A stretch of DNA of 64,000 nt, from the NCBI RefSeq assembly GCF_023343835.1, contig NC_064434.1, positions 3,515,505 through 3,579,504 of the forward strand, written 5' to 3'. This DNA comes from Lagopus muta (taxonomy: Eukaryota > Chordata > Aves > Galliformes > Phasianidae). Below the pieces are notes generated by a model. That model did no database searches. It saw nothing but the letters and a program-made list of their open reading frames with translations, and was not told the origin of the DNA. This document shows, piece by piece, positions 44,517-55,259 of the stretch. How positions within the stretch are numbered: the stretch's first letter is position 1; every line of letters begins with the position of its first letter. Position numbers and translations under genes: made by a program.

Positions 44517-45233
44517 ATGAGACCCATCGGGGATATTTATTGCCCTGGCAGTGCTGGAATGAGGCAGAAGTGCCCAATGACTGCATTGACAGCCGGACAT
44601 TTCCCCAGTTGGATTTCATGCTGCTCCTGCTAATTGTGGACGCGCCCTGAGGACAAGTGTTGAGTAATGTCACCAAAGGTCACTCCTTCCTTCCTGTCAT
44701 TTGCAGAGAGGACACGGGGAGAAGAGGATGGCAAGGAGAAAGTGAAGGAACCTCGTGGTGAGAAGTTTGCTGATGAAGATGATTGCTCACCTAACACGGC
44801 CAAGGCCACCGCTAAACCACGTCCCTTCGGGACACCTCCCTGCAGCAACCTCCCGTCAGGCAGTAATACAGAGTCATAAAGCCTCAGCCTGCATTTCTGC
44901 AGAATGTTCATCTCCACAAGTCACCTCTATGTTGCTGCCTGTGGTGCACGGACATCAAGGAAAAATCCCCTTCTTCCCCAACAAACACAGCCAAGGTTCT
45001 ACCACGGAAATGCCAGTGTAGACATTTTATTGAAGCAAGGAAGAAATATTTATGATTTCACAGTGCTGATATCTGCTTCAAAGCAAGGGAAGTATTGAAT
45101 GCTTTTTTTTCTTTTTCTTTTTGTTTTATTCTTTTTGCAGGAGATGTGGTGCCAGCAGGTGTGATGGGGCTGGAGTGCAGAGATGCCATTTGGTAGATGC
45201 AGGAAGGATTTCCCAGGAGAAGCCAGGGAATCA

Positions 45234-46373
45234 TCAGGTCCACCTTCCCCTGCATGATAACAATAGAGAGCCCTTCCTTACCCACCAGCAGGTATCCTGT
45301 GGTGTAATTCATTTGGGTCAGGGTCTGTCTGCTGTATTTCATGGCTCCACAATGGAGGCTGCCATGGGACATGAACAACCGCTGGGAACCCTCTGTTCCA
45401 GCAGGGCTGTCACTGGAGAAGTGACACACGGTGGGGTCATCAGCTGTGCCTCTCAGCTGTCAGCCATTGCTTGGGGATGCCTTGCACTTCCACGTACCTT
45501 ACACAGCAAGAGCTAATGGCACCACATGATCCAACCCGGTAATATGGCTGCCGACATCGCCCAGGAATGCAGACTCCCCTTCGATGTCTACAAGCATGCA
45601 TGGGGCTGGAAAAGGAGGGCTCACCTGCACAGTGGGAAAAAAAAAAGGAATTGACAGAGCAAGTGAGCAGAAGTGGATGCACATTCTCTGTACTCTCCAG
45701 TTCCTCTCCCCTAATCAGATCACAAGGACCCCCACTGCTCTCTGCTCCCTGGCCCAGGGCTCCCGCTCTGCCCAGCACAGCGCTGCTGCTGATGGCAGCT
45801 CCTGGGCTCCAGGCTGTGTCCTGTGTCCCTGCACTGCCCCGGGCTCCATGGAGCACAGCCCCATCCCCTTGCACCTCCTGTACGATTCATGGTCGTGCCG
45901 GACCCCTGAGCCGCCCCTGCTCTGGACCGAGCAGCCCCAGCTCTCACAGCCTCTTTACCCAGCACCGCTGCTGCAGGCCCTGCTGCACCTTGGAGGCCCT
46001 GTGCTGGGCTCTCCACACTTGAATACAAGGAAAGGATCAGCTCTGCTGTTTGCTGCTGAGGCTTTGCCCACTGCAGCCAAGATTACCGCTAGCTCTCTTA
46101 GCACTGAGGGCTCATTGCTCACTCATGCCCCACTTGGGGCCCACCAGGACCCCCAGCTCCTTTCCTGCAGAGCAAGCCGCTTCCAGCCGGCTGCCCGCAG
46201 CACTTCCTGGTGCTGGGGTTGTTCCTCCCCAGCTGCAGGACTCGGCACTTCCCCTTGCTGAATTGCACGGGCTTCCTGGCAGCTCACTGTCCAGCCTGTC
46301 CAAGTCACATCTCACCTGCAACGGCCTGCAGCACCACAAAGAGCACAGCCAGCAGCAGGTAAAGGATCCTCAT
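45234..46373 (-). CDS. AvBD6: AvBD6-type beta-defensin, copy 4 (divergent mature peptide)
   Basis: Coding exons are 46373-46316 (signal MRILYLLLAVLFVVLQAVA, Gly17 to Ala), 45624-45498 (mature) and 45249-45234 (RGRWT). Cysteines are at 31, 38, 43, 53, 59 and 60. The mature peptide differs from copies 1-3 at six sites: F33H, L34R, Q42R, R45Q, R57S and I61V. The overall positive charge is kept. Introns, signal exon and promoter are otherwise about 99% like copy 3, so the differences are concentrated in this exon. The 33-34 (HR) and 61 (V) states are closer to chicken AvBD6 (..ACRYQRGVC.., CCVR) in position 61 only. The TATA-like box is at 47182-47188, the exon-1 edge at 47107 and the poly(A) signal at 45026-45031. 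Confidence 0.93.
45715..46307 (-). mobile_element. CR1 pieces in AvBD6 copy 4 intron
   Basis: Direct duplicate of the unit 1 CR1 stretch. Confidence 0.8.
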
Positions 46374-47106
46374 GGCCACGGCCGGGATGCAAAATCCTGA
46401 TCTGCAAGGAACTGACACAACAACACAAAAGGACATGGAATGCTTTTCTGCTGGCTGAGAGATGAGCAACAGCTTATAGTGTGCCCCGAATGGACCCCAC
46501 CAAAATCTTATGCAGTACAGTGAACACCAATAAGGTTTCAGGTGTTCAAACCACTGATGTATCTTGAGGCAAGCACGCCTACCATCTCCTCTTCTTTGAG
46601 TTTGCAAGACTTCTGAGACTAGAAGCTCTCACAGTCCCTTTCCTCCCCTATTGCACCAAAATCCTGTCTTTGACTGAGTTGTTGAGTATCGGCCTCCTTC
46701 CATTGAGAATTTTAGTTCTGCTTCCGTATGGCACAGCATGTGTTACTTTAAAAGCATCACCTGCTGCTGAACCATTCACCTTCAGCCTGCCGTGGCATCC
46801 AGAGACCAAGACAAGTGTCACTGTTCTCCAAGTTGGAGAAGGACACCACTGTCTCTTGAGCAGCGGTGAAAGCCTGACCTCAACCATAAGGGAATTGGAA
46901 TTCTGGTCAGCTCTGGAGGAAGCAAGGCAGGTTGGAGCACTGAGTGCTGTGCAGATGGCAGCGTCTGTAGGCAGCTGGGCAGTTCCAGGCTGCAAAGAGC
47001 TCTGTGTCTCCCAGTGCCCATGGACTGAATCAGAATGAAAGCAAAGAAGTGGATAAAGGCAAGGAGCAGAGGGCACCTGTCCAGAAGCAGCCACAGGAGG
47101 GATTAC

Positions 47107-47295
47107 CCAGTGAGGAGGAGGAGGAGCACCGCCGCCTTCTGTCTCTCTTCTCCGGCAGGTTCCCCAGCCCCAAACACTCCTCTTTATGTGAAGATTGAGG
47201 GCTCTGGCAGAGCAGCCACTGGCCAATGAAAGAGGACTTTTGCTTCCCAATTGGTGCTGCAATTTGCTGCCTTCCAATGAGGCTGCACTTTGGAC
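47107..47295 (-). promoter_or_regulatory. AvBD6 copy 4 promoter and untranslated exon 1
   Basis: Same as copy 1: CCAAT boxes, CATAAAG (plus 47182-47188) and CACTGG|GTAATC donor. Confidence 0.6.
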
Positions 47296-47705
47296 AGCTT
47301 TGACCACAAATCCCCAGGTCTTGGTGCAATCCCTCTCAGAGCATTCCGCTTCCTGCGACAGACGTTAGGCCACAGGGCTATGTGAAATACCTGCAAACAG
47401 GCACAGACTGCTGCTTAGGGCACTGCTGATGCTTAGAGCATTGCTTGCCTTTCAGTTACTTAATTTGCTGTCGTTAATTTTGTGCATAGCAGTGTGTGAA
47501 ATAATAACAGACACATGCAATCTTTCATGCAAAATTTTCGAAGACAATACATTTTCATCTCATTTTTCTCTTAGGGTTACTCCTGATTATTTTTTTTTCT
47601 GTTGTTTCAGTGCCCTTTCTGATATTAGCATTCATTTGGTCCTTCCCATGTTGCCCAGACCCTTGCAACCTGGATAAACTGCACACCTGCCAACCTCCCA
47701 TTTAT

Positions 47706-48030
47706 TTCCCAGGTTGTCACAGAATCATAGAATGGTTTGTGTTGGAAGGGACCTTTAAGATCACCTACTTCCAACCCCTGCCATAGTCACGGGCACCTCC
47801 CTCTAGTGCATGTTGCTCACAGCCCCATCCAGCCTGGCCTTGAGTGCTTCCATGGAGGGGCATCCCAAGCCTCACAGGGCAACCTGTTCGGTGTCTCACC
47901 ACGCTCACATGAAATAATTTCTTCCTGATATCTAGTCTAAATCTACTCTCTTTCAGTTTAAAGTCATTTTCCCTCATTCTGTCACTACATGCCTTTATAA
48001 GAAGTCCTTCTCCAGCCCCTGCAAGTATTG
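47706..48030 (-). mobile_element. CR1 LINE fragment in the terminal segment
   Basis: Minus-strand CR1 with an undeleted 3' end (CACAGAATCATAGAATGG). The matching place in units 1-3 has lost this end, so this copy shows the older state. Confidence 0.9.
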
Positions 48031-48670
48031 GTCCATTTGAGTAAACCTGATTAAAACCCCCAGAGACCAAAGGTGGATGGAGAAACCTAAAACTTTTAAG
48101 ATGGCCTGGAGTACCATATTTGCCCTTGAGAACAACCTTGGCTATGATACAAGCTTCAAGTTGTATAAAAGTGAATAAATGGAAACATCAGTTGTCATAG
48201 GCTGGTAGAAATGTGGACAGAGAGAGTATTTTTAGTGATTACTAGGGACTTAAACAAGTAGGAAATAGAAAATGCAATGTTGCTGCCTTTGGATGAGGAG
48301 CAGGACTCGAACTGGTCGTTCCCCTCTGCAGGACTCACATGGATGACTTTCAGCTTCATAATTACTTGGATGGGCTGAAGACAAAGGCAGCTCAGATGCC
48401 TTCCATCCTCCCTGAATGGTGCTCTGGGGGTCCCTGCGTGTGAGTGTGCTGTTCCATTGCAGAAAATTGATTGAAAATACTGGGCAGGAGTTGTGATTTC
48501 CGGGCAGGGATTGGCCAAGCTGGGTCTGGGCACGTTTCCATGGGACAGGCCAAGGCCAGGACGTTTTCCCAGCTGGATTTCATGCTGTTCTTGCTAACTG
48601 TGGACGTGCCATGGGGACAAGAGTTGAGTAATGTTACCAAAGGTCTGTCCTCCCTTCCTGTCATTTGCAG

Positions 48671-48773
48671 AGAGGACACGGATGGCAAAGAGAAGGTGAA
48701 GGAACCTCGTGGTGAGAAGTTTGCTGAGGACTGCCCATCATCAGTGGTAAGTCACAGCTATCATTTGAAATAA
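48671..48773 (+). other. Unassigned open frame, diverged copy
   Basis: After TCATTTGCAG: REDTDGKEKVKEPRGEKFAE, then DCPSS, with a stop overlapping an AATAAA at 48769-48774. It matches the frame found in units 1-3. No known family recognised. Confidence 0.3.
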
Positions 48774-48775
48774 AA

Positions 48776-49565
48776 TCCATCATTCCAAGACTTCTACTTC
48801 TGCGGCTTAATTAAAATCTTACAAACAAGAAAACATGTACTGCTTGGCGTTCGATCACTGCACTCAGTAATGGTGACTCTGGATGTTTATAATCATTTTA
48901 TCTGCAAAATGTAATTGGAGTCTGCACAGTGAACTGATGGCGCGAGATGCTTTATAGCTGTTTGCTATTTGTCATAGACGTGCTGCGGTGAGAAGGGAAA
49001 GAGGATCCCTTAGCTTTTATTAGAAATATTATTAGGGACTTTATATCACTTTATAAACAACAAAAAATTAATATTTCTTGAATAATTCAAGCTTTTGAGC
49101 ATTCCTTATCTTGGTTTATGTCACCATCTACATATGCCTGAAACAAAATAGGTAAGAGTTAAATAGGATGGGCATTTTAATCTTTCATCAGCATGCCACA
49201 AACAGTGTGCCAGATCATGCAATCACATCCTCTGCAGCTGCTCACAAGAAAAAGAAGGAAAAAAAGGAAAAAAAAAAAGATAAAATTCTAAATGGAAGAG
49301 CTGTTGATTTTGTGCTCATGGAAGTTTTGCCTATTAGTTATAAAAGAGACCTAGGAGAAAAATGCTTAAATTATAAGAACTGGGTACAGTTTGAAGGATA
49401 TTGATACATTTTTATTTTACTTTTGTTATAATTTAAAAATATAAATAAAATATAGGAAGTCCATCAGATTCAAATGTAGGAGTCCTCAGCGCAGCTGATA
49501 CAGGCTGTTTTTGCATGTGATGGAGAGAAGAGCACTGTCTCCCCATTCTTTTGAATTTTATAGAC
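48776..49565. other. Gene-free, AT-rich spacer
   Basis: No gene recognised. A-rich tract AGAAAAAGAAGGAAAAA.. at about 49230-49285. Confidence 0.5.
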
Positions 49566-49568
49566 AAA

Positions 49569-49640
49569 AAGCACATTTCATATGATCAAGTAAATGTGTT
49601 TTCACCTGATCACATTTTCTTGATCATATGAAATGTGCTT
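49569..49640. repeat. Near-perfect 72-nt inverted repeat (hairpin)
   Basis: Arms 49569-49590 and 49619-49640 are exact reverse complements (22 bp). After one T/T mismatch (49591/49618) another 7 bp pair (49592-49598 with 49611-49617), leaving a 12-nt loop. It ends 195 bp upstream of the AvBD8 ATG. Confidence 0.95.
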
Positions 49641-49834
49641 CCCTTAAAAAGTGATATTTCAATGGACAGTTTCTAGAAAATTTACTCTCCTGCATAAATG
49701 ATAGCTTCAATTTGCAAATTTGCATCATACATGATGCTTGGGTCAATAGTCCATGCAGAATAAACGCAGGATTATTTTCTGTGGCATTATTTCCCCCCTA
49801 GTGGCTGCTGTGTTTTGTGACTCTGAACTGGGAC

Positions 49835-50972
49835 ATGAAGATCCTTTACCTTTTCTTGGCCATTCTCCTTACTGTGCTCCAAAGTTCTTTAGGTAAGAGC
49901 TCCATAAAGCCTAAGGAAACACCAAGGGAATCCTGTGAGTACAAACACAGTAAAATAGAAATGGAAAGGGCTTCCATCTTGGCTACTGCTGTAGTAGTTT
50001 GGCACACAGGGTGTGACTGCTGGCCTTCTTGCACTGGAAACTGAGAGAATGTAATGTAATGGTGCAGAATACTGGAATACTGCTGCCACACTACAACCCT
50101 TGCATGTACTTGGTCTTCTTTGGGAAGGAAAATGAAAAGTCACCATCTCTGCACAGGTTTCATGCGTGTACCTAACAACGAGGCACAGTGTGAGCAGGCA
50201 GGAGGGATCTGCTCCAAGGACCACTGCTTCCACCTCCATACCAGAGCCTTTGGGCGCTGCCAGCAAGCAGTGCCGTGCTGCCGGACTGTGGTGAGCTACG
50301 GTTGTTCAATGATCAGCTGTCTGATGGGGAATGGGTTTGTTGTATACCTCAGCCAGTACACCCAGAGGGTTTCCTACAGATTTCAAAGGTTCACCAGTAT
50401 GTTTATTGCAATGCAAAATTATGGGGGGAGAAATCCAACAGAAAAAATCCATGAAAATGTGTGCTCTGCTTCCACTGTTTCTGATACGTAATTTTCAGTT
50501 TCATCTTGCTGTGTGATGTTTGCAGCTCATCTTGGTTTTGGAAGTTCTCGTTTAAACTGTGCTCGGTAGTAATAGGAGAGGTATTAAAAAACAGAACAGA
50601 ACAAAACAGACTAAGCAGTAGATTCGTATAAAGAGATTCTCTATCTTTGTATCAGAGACTTCAAGAAGTGGAGGAAGCTTCGGGTACAGAAGCTTCCAGG
50701 CATTTCATGATTAAGTATTTATTCATTCATGGTTATAAGAGCACAGTCTGAAAGTTTATTTCCCCTTCTTTCTTTCTGGAAAGCGGCTGGATGCTGGAAG
50801 GGTGGTGATGGAGGCAGCATCCCTGGGGGTGTTCAAGAAACATTTCCATGTTTTGCTAAGGGATGTGGTTCAGTGGGCTGACATTGGTGGTATGTGGATG
50901 GTTGGACTGGATGATCTTGGAGGCTTTTTACAATTTTGGTGCTTCTGTGATTCCCTCTTGCAGTACAACTAA
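49835..50972 (+). CDS. AvBD8: Avian beta-defensin 8
   Basis: Secreted beta-defensin, 66 residues. Coding exons are 49835-49892 (signal MKILYLFLAILLTVLQSSL), 50157-50290 (mature) and 50964-50972 (TAC AAC TAA). Cysteines are at 31, 38, 43, 54, 60 and 61. FMRVPNNEAQCEQAGGICSK is identical to chicken AvBD8 as I recall it; further on GRCQQAVPCC replaces GHCQRGVPCC and the end is CCRTVYN instead of CCRTVYD. Unlike its neighbours, the last intron falls between codons (phase 0). The terminal exon's acceptor lies directly after a CR1 tail. If the GTGAGC donor at 50291 were not used, an open frame would continue to 50491. An acceptor CCCCCTAG just before 49802 implies an untranslated first exon upstream. 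The poly(A) signal is at 51221-51226. The peptide carries fewer basic residues than AvBD1, 2 or 6. Confidence 0.93.
50778..50955 (+). mobile_element. CR1 LINE fragment in AvBD8 last intron
   Basis: Plus-strand CR1 with GGTTGGACTGGATGATCTTGG and TTGGTGCTTCTGTGATTC. It ends about 8 nt before the AG of the terminal-exon acceptor. Confidence 0.9.
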
Positions 50973-51220
50973 TGTTTGCCATGACCTCAGACCAGCTGAG
51001 CAGCTCTTTTGGTGATGGAAGAGATTCATCATCCTGCTACAAAACCTGGAATGTGGGGCTGAAAATAGGGGTTTAACATGCACACATGCATGCACCAAAG
51101 GCTGAATAGAAGAGGAAAGAAAAGTGGCACCTCTGCAAATCTTTGCAAATTGACCTGAAGAGACTCTGACAGTGGTCACTGAACCACCCAGTGAAGACTA
51201 ATGTTCCTTTTCTTTTCTAA

Positions 51221-51226
51221 AATAAA
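51221..51226 (+). terminator. Poly(A) signal, AvBD8
   Basis: AATAAA 249 bp after the AvBD8 stop. Confidence 0.7.
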
Positions 51227-51229
51227 ATA

Positions 51230-51815
51230 GTTTTTAGCAAAATCACACTGCATGCCCATGAGAAGATGCAGAGCAGATTCTTGCTTTGGCCTTCAGATCA
51301 GATGCTTGCATTTTTGTTTTCTGCTTAGAATTAACAGTAATAGAATTAACACTGAAAGACAGAATCTCCAGGAGAGGCTGAATGCACAACTGAAGTTTTC
51401 ATATTTTGTAGACCACGTATCTCTACACATTTTAATAAGTGTTCTCCAGAAGACTTGTGTCTGCTCCTGATACCTGCAAGGAATTGCCTTGGTTTGTGTT
51501 TTTGCTGGAAGTCCTGGCTCCCATCTCACCCAGGGGTAGTGTGACATGATAAAAAAATCCAAACTCACATACAGACAGGAATATGGACATTTATTACATC
51601 TTATTACATCAGTTAGCAATGGCCAACAACAACTTGTACAAACCCCTGTGAGTGTGTTAGCAGAAGGCTGGCACAAAGGGATTGTGTGCATGGACCATGG
51701 CACTCCAAAACCAGTTCATAGCAGCTCGTGGGGTGGGCAGTGTGGGTACTTTATCCACTGCTCATCTGAGATCCTTTTGTTCTTTGCATTAGCCCTGTGG
51801 TGTGCTAAGCACATG
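51230..51815. other. Gene-free spacer
   Basis: Nothing recognised between the AvBD8 poly(A) signal and the satellite. Confidence 0.5.
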
Positions 51816-51819
51816 GGAC

Positions 51820-52216
51820 ACCATGCCATGCCATCCCTGCCATCCCATGCCATGCTAGCCAGTCCCATACTGTGCTATCCCACCCCACCCCACCCCATTC
51901 CACCCCATCCCACCCCATCCCATCCCACCCCATCCCATCCCATCCCATCCCATCCCATCCCACCCCACCCCACCCCACCCCACCCCATCCCACCCCATTC
52001 CACCCTACTCCATCCCATCCCATCCCACCGCACCCCATCCCATCCCATCCCATCCCATCCCATCCCTTCCCTTCCCATCCCACCCCATCCCATCCCATCC
52101 CATCCCACCCCATCCCATCCCATCCCATCCCACCCCATCCCATCCCATCCCATCCCATCCCATCCCATCCCATCCCATCCCATCCCATCCCATCCCATCC
52201 CATCCCATCCCATCCC
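51820..52216. repeat. (CATCC)n / CCACC pentameric satellite
   Basis: Starts with degenerate CCATG units, then mixed CATCC and CACCC units, and ends in a pure CATCC run. Same unit and orientation as the array at 1.4-1.7 kb. Confidence 0.95.
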
Positions 52217-52302
52217 ATATGAGTGTGTCTGGGGGCTTTCACTCATTTTTCTGCTGTTTTTTTTGAAACGTTTGCAAGTTTGTTGGCAACCACTGGAACA
52301 AA
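52217..52302 (+). repeat. Flank shared with the satellite at 1.7 kb
   Basis: TATGAGTGTGTCTGGGGG, TTTCACTCATTTTTCTGCTG, a T-run and TTGGCAACCACTGGAAC align with 1739-1826. Similarity fades after about 90 bp. Confidence 0.8.
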
Positions 52303-52827
52303 ACAGGGGACATTTCTTAACAGTGGAGACTCCAGGCTGATTGACATGCATCCAAGACAGCACAGTGTTGTGGCTAATAGTTTACTATTCCGCATTCAGG
52401 GAAGAAACACCCCCTGCTGATCTAGACAAAATACAGGCAGAAGGATCAGAAGATTCATAGATTCAGTGAGGTTGTTTCAAGACCTAAAGAACTTGACCTT
52501 CTGCCATGCTGGGTTTCTCTGTGTTGACATTCCCAGCACTTCATGCTGGGTTGGCAGAGGATGGGAGAACAGACCTGACTCCAAACTCCAGCCTGGAGCT
52601 CTGGACAGTTGGTGGTTTTTGGTGTACTAACATGTGTATTGCCACACAGATTGCTGCAACCCAAACACTTTAAGGGTGATTTAATAGGACTCAAAGACAC
52701 GTGCATGTAAATTAATTTAGTTAAATAAATATCGTTTACAAGTTGATTTTTGTAGACAGTAATAACAACAAAACCACCCTGACATACACCAGCAAATGTC
52801 AGCAATGTGGTTTCACTTGGAATTGTT

Positions 52828-52833
52828 TTTATT
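52828..52833 (-). terminator. Poly(A) signal, AvBD9
   Basis: TTTATT on plus (AATAAA on minus), 187 bp past the AvBD9 stop. Confidence 0.75.
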
Positions 52834-53019
52834 AGAAATGAAGCTGCAAATCTCTATCTGAGGTACAAGAATTCCTCCTCAGATCTTCTCGTGCTCCCGG
52901 GACTCTTCACTCCATTGGGAAAGGCTCCTTGGGTTTGCATCAAAGTTCAAAGATCCTGTGATGTCATAAGGCAGGAGATTCCCAGGGCTCTTATCCATGT
53001 GGTCGGTGAGGTCTCAGAT

Positions 53020-55121
53020 TTAGGAGCTGGGTCTCCTGCAAAGAGAAATCAGGTGGTGACCTATTCGACCTTTCTCTATCCACACAAGCAAATGATACGT
53101 TCCCATCTCAGGCTGGTGTAGACACCTGAGGTACCCGATGTACACATGAGGTGGAAGACTACTGGAGATCCTTGTGATCTGGACCTCTGATCTATATTCA
53201 CTGAATCACAGAATGATTGAGATTGGATGCACTTCTGAGCCCCTTTGGTCCCCCCAAACCTCAGCAGGGCTGCCTGGAGCAGGGTGCCCAGCACCATGAC
53301 CTGGGGCTGTAGGAGATCCCCAAGAGGAGCCACTATTGCTCCCTGCTCCCTGTGCCAGGGCTCTGGCAAGGCTTCACATTATTCTATTTTATTTATTTTT
53401 TAATCCTTCAGCATAGTGTTCCACAGAAACCCACTTCAATTAAATATGAATGCAAATAAGTAAAAATAGGTAAATAAGCAAAAGAAGAACAACTAATTTA
53501 TGATGTCCAAAAAAGGGTAGATATGCTACAGCTCATGTAATTAGCTGCATAACTGGACCACAGCATAGTACAGCATTGCTCCACATGGTATATCTCCTAC
53601 AGATAAAGAGGTTTTCTCAAGGTGCTGATGAAAACACATTTTACTTGCAGAGAGTGGAAGATCTCCTACAGCACTTTGCTCTGATATTTGGCACTCTGCA
53701 CCTAATAGAACAGCCCAGGTGGAGAACTGCATTCCAGGTATGAGTTCTGACTTGCTGCTAGTTATGCTATGTTGATGCCCCTGGGTTTCTCAGGAGGAAC
53801 TCCCTTACCATCTGCAGCATTTCAGCTTCCCATCACGGCAGGTTCCAATGTCAACGGAAGGAGCAGGGCATGCAATAAAAGAGCAGGAGCCATGGTTCTG
53901 CCGGCATGCTAAGGTGTCAGCAGTTTCTTGGCTGTAAGCTGCAAGATATCAAATGGAAACTGACATTCATTTACCACAGCAGAGCATAAGGAGAGATAGA
54001 GCATAAGATTACAAGGCATGCTATGTGATGTCCTGACACCGTGCTTGGATGCAGGTTTGTGATTGGGGTATCTTTGATATTGATCTCGCACCACCCAGAA
54101 AAGGTGATGTTATCCAAATTAAAATGTCTTAACTGGACTTTTTCAGGCTTTCAGCCCAAGTTTCAGCAGATGTAAATTATCATTCATTATCTTCTGATTT
54201 GAATAGCTTCCCGCATGCTCACAGGGAAGCTGTGTACACTGTTACCACATATAATGTAATAAAGCTAATACAGCATAAAAATCATGAAACCACAGCCAAA
54301 CCCAGTGAATATAACACGTCCCACTAGAAGTTTTTATACAGCTCTGTATATGCTATGTAATAAGGTCAGTGACTGTTGTCACTGGTGCTGCATATGGCTT
54401 TAGGTAGCCACTGTGCTGGTTTAACCACGGCTGATATGTTCAGAGCTGAAGCCAAATGTTCAGGTGATGTCAAACTGCAACTCCATCATCACCAGGACAA
54501 CTGCCTGGGCTCATCCCATGTGAAATGCTATCCCAGGTTTGGGTCAGAGGGTTTACAGGTTAAACATTACTCATTCCAACTGAGATGTTCAGCCTGGAAC
54601 TCAAATTGCATTCTTTGCACATTGTTTAAGTGAATCTCCTACAAATGCCTGATGTTGGGCCAAGTGATTCTACATCCCTTCACTGAGTAGACAGGCACTT
54701 GCTGAGCTAAGAAAGGAAGTACAAATGTAAATCTACTGCAAATCAAAGCAGCAATGGAGAAAGCTTAAACTTCTCTGAAGCACTTATGAATCTCTCATTT
54801 TGCAAGATGGTGTCTTAAGCATCATCCCACTGAGCTGCCTGAACACACAGGGAGATCATCTTCTTTCCATCCTTCCAATCATATAACCAGATGCAAGATG
54901 CTCAGGGCTAGAATGAGACCACAGGCAAGTCAAGGACCTTGACTCAATAGGCTATGAATAAGGAAAGGGAGTTTATGTATGACAAGAGTCCAAGTGCATA
55001 GAGGCTAGGACTTCTCTGCACATTTCCCCTTTTAGTCTCCATCTCACCTATTTTCCATCTTACCTGGAGCAGCCTGGAAGAGGAAGAAGAGAACAGCAAC
55101 AAGGAAGAAAAGGATTCTCAT
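53020..55121 (-). CDS. AvBD9: Avian beta-defensin 9
   Basis: Epithelial-type secreted beta-defensin, 67 residues as in chicken. Minus-strand coding exons are 55121-55064 (signal [19 protein letters not shown]), 53938-53809 (mature) and 53035-53020 (G AGA CCC AGC TCC TAA). Cysteines are at 31, 38, 43, 53, 60 and 61. The segment [18 protein letters not shown] followed by [14 protein letters not shown] matches chicken AvBD9; the end is CCRWRPSS against CCKWAPSS. All splice sites are canonical. The signal peptide is close to that of AvBD10 (LFLFQAAP), consistent with AvBD9 and AvBD10 being neighbours by duplication. A CR1 fragment sits in the last intron. Confidence 0.95.
53204..53372 (-). mobile_element. 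CR1 LINE fragment in AvBD9 last intron
   Basis: TGAATCACAGAATGATTGAG start, then CAGCAGGGCTGCCTGGAGCA and CTCCCTGTGCCAGGGCTCTGG. Minus orientation. Confidence 0.85.
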
Positions 55122-55217
55122 GATTGCCCTCTGCAGTGGAATAGCCTTTGCAGCTGTGAAGATATCTGAAGGTGTCCAGAAGCTGAAGTATGAGGCAGAA
55201 GATGGCTGGTCCCTGCA

Positions 55218-55223
55218 CTTATA
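55218..55223 (-). promoter_or_regulatory. TATA box of AvBD9
   Basis: CCTTTATAAG on the minus strand, about 97 bp upstream of the ATG. Confidence 0.65.
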
Positions 55224-55259
55224 AAGGCTGTGGGTCTGGACAGTGCAGACACTTCAGGG

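Larger units (their letters stand above)
39979..44955. repeat. AvBD6 tandem unit 3
   Basis: Nearly identical to unit 2. The poly(A)-signal spacing to unit 4 is 4978 bp. Confidence 0.95.
44956..47415. repeat. AvBD6 tandem unit 4 (gene half)
   Basis: Near-identical to the gene half of the other units up to about 47415 (GCACAGACTGCTGCT). There the sequence jumps to a diverged version of the spacer, without the minisatellite or the plus-strand CR1. Confidence 0.9.
47416..48775. repeat. Diverged terminal spacer segment of the AvBD6 array
   Basis: Homologous to 33505-33795 and 34540-34770 of unit 1 at clearly lower identity (roughly 85% by eye where aligned). It lacks about 1.1 kb found in other units and has its own CR1 arrangement. 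It is probably the ancestral spacer from before the recent amplification. Confidence 0.8.

Noticed and set aside
51546-52363. 264-residue plus and 162-residue minus frames over the second satellite
   Set aside because: Low-complexity translations of the CATCC array in both directions.
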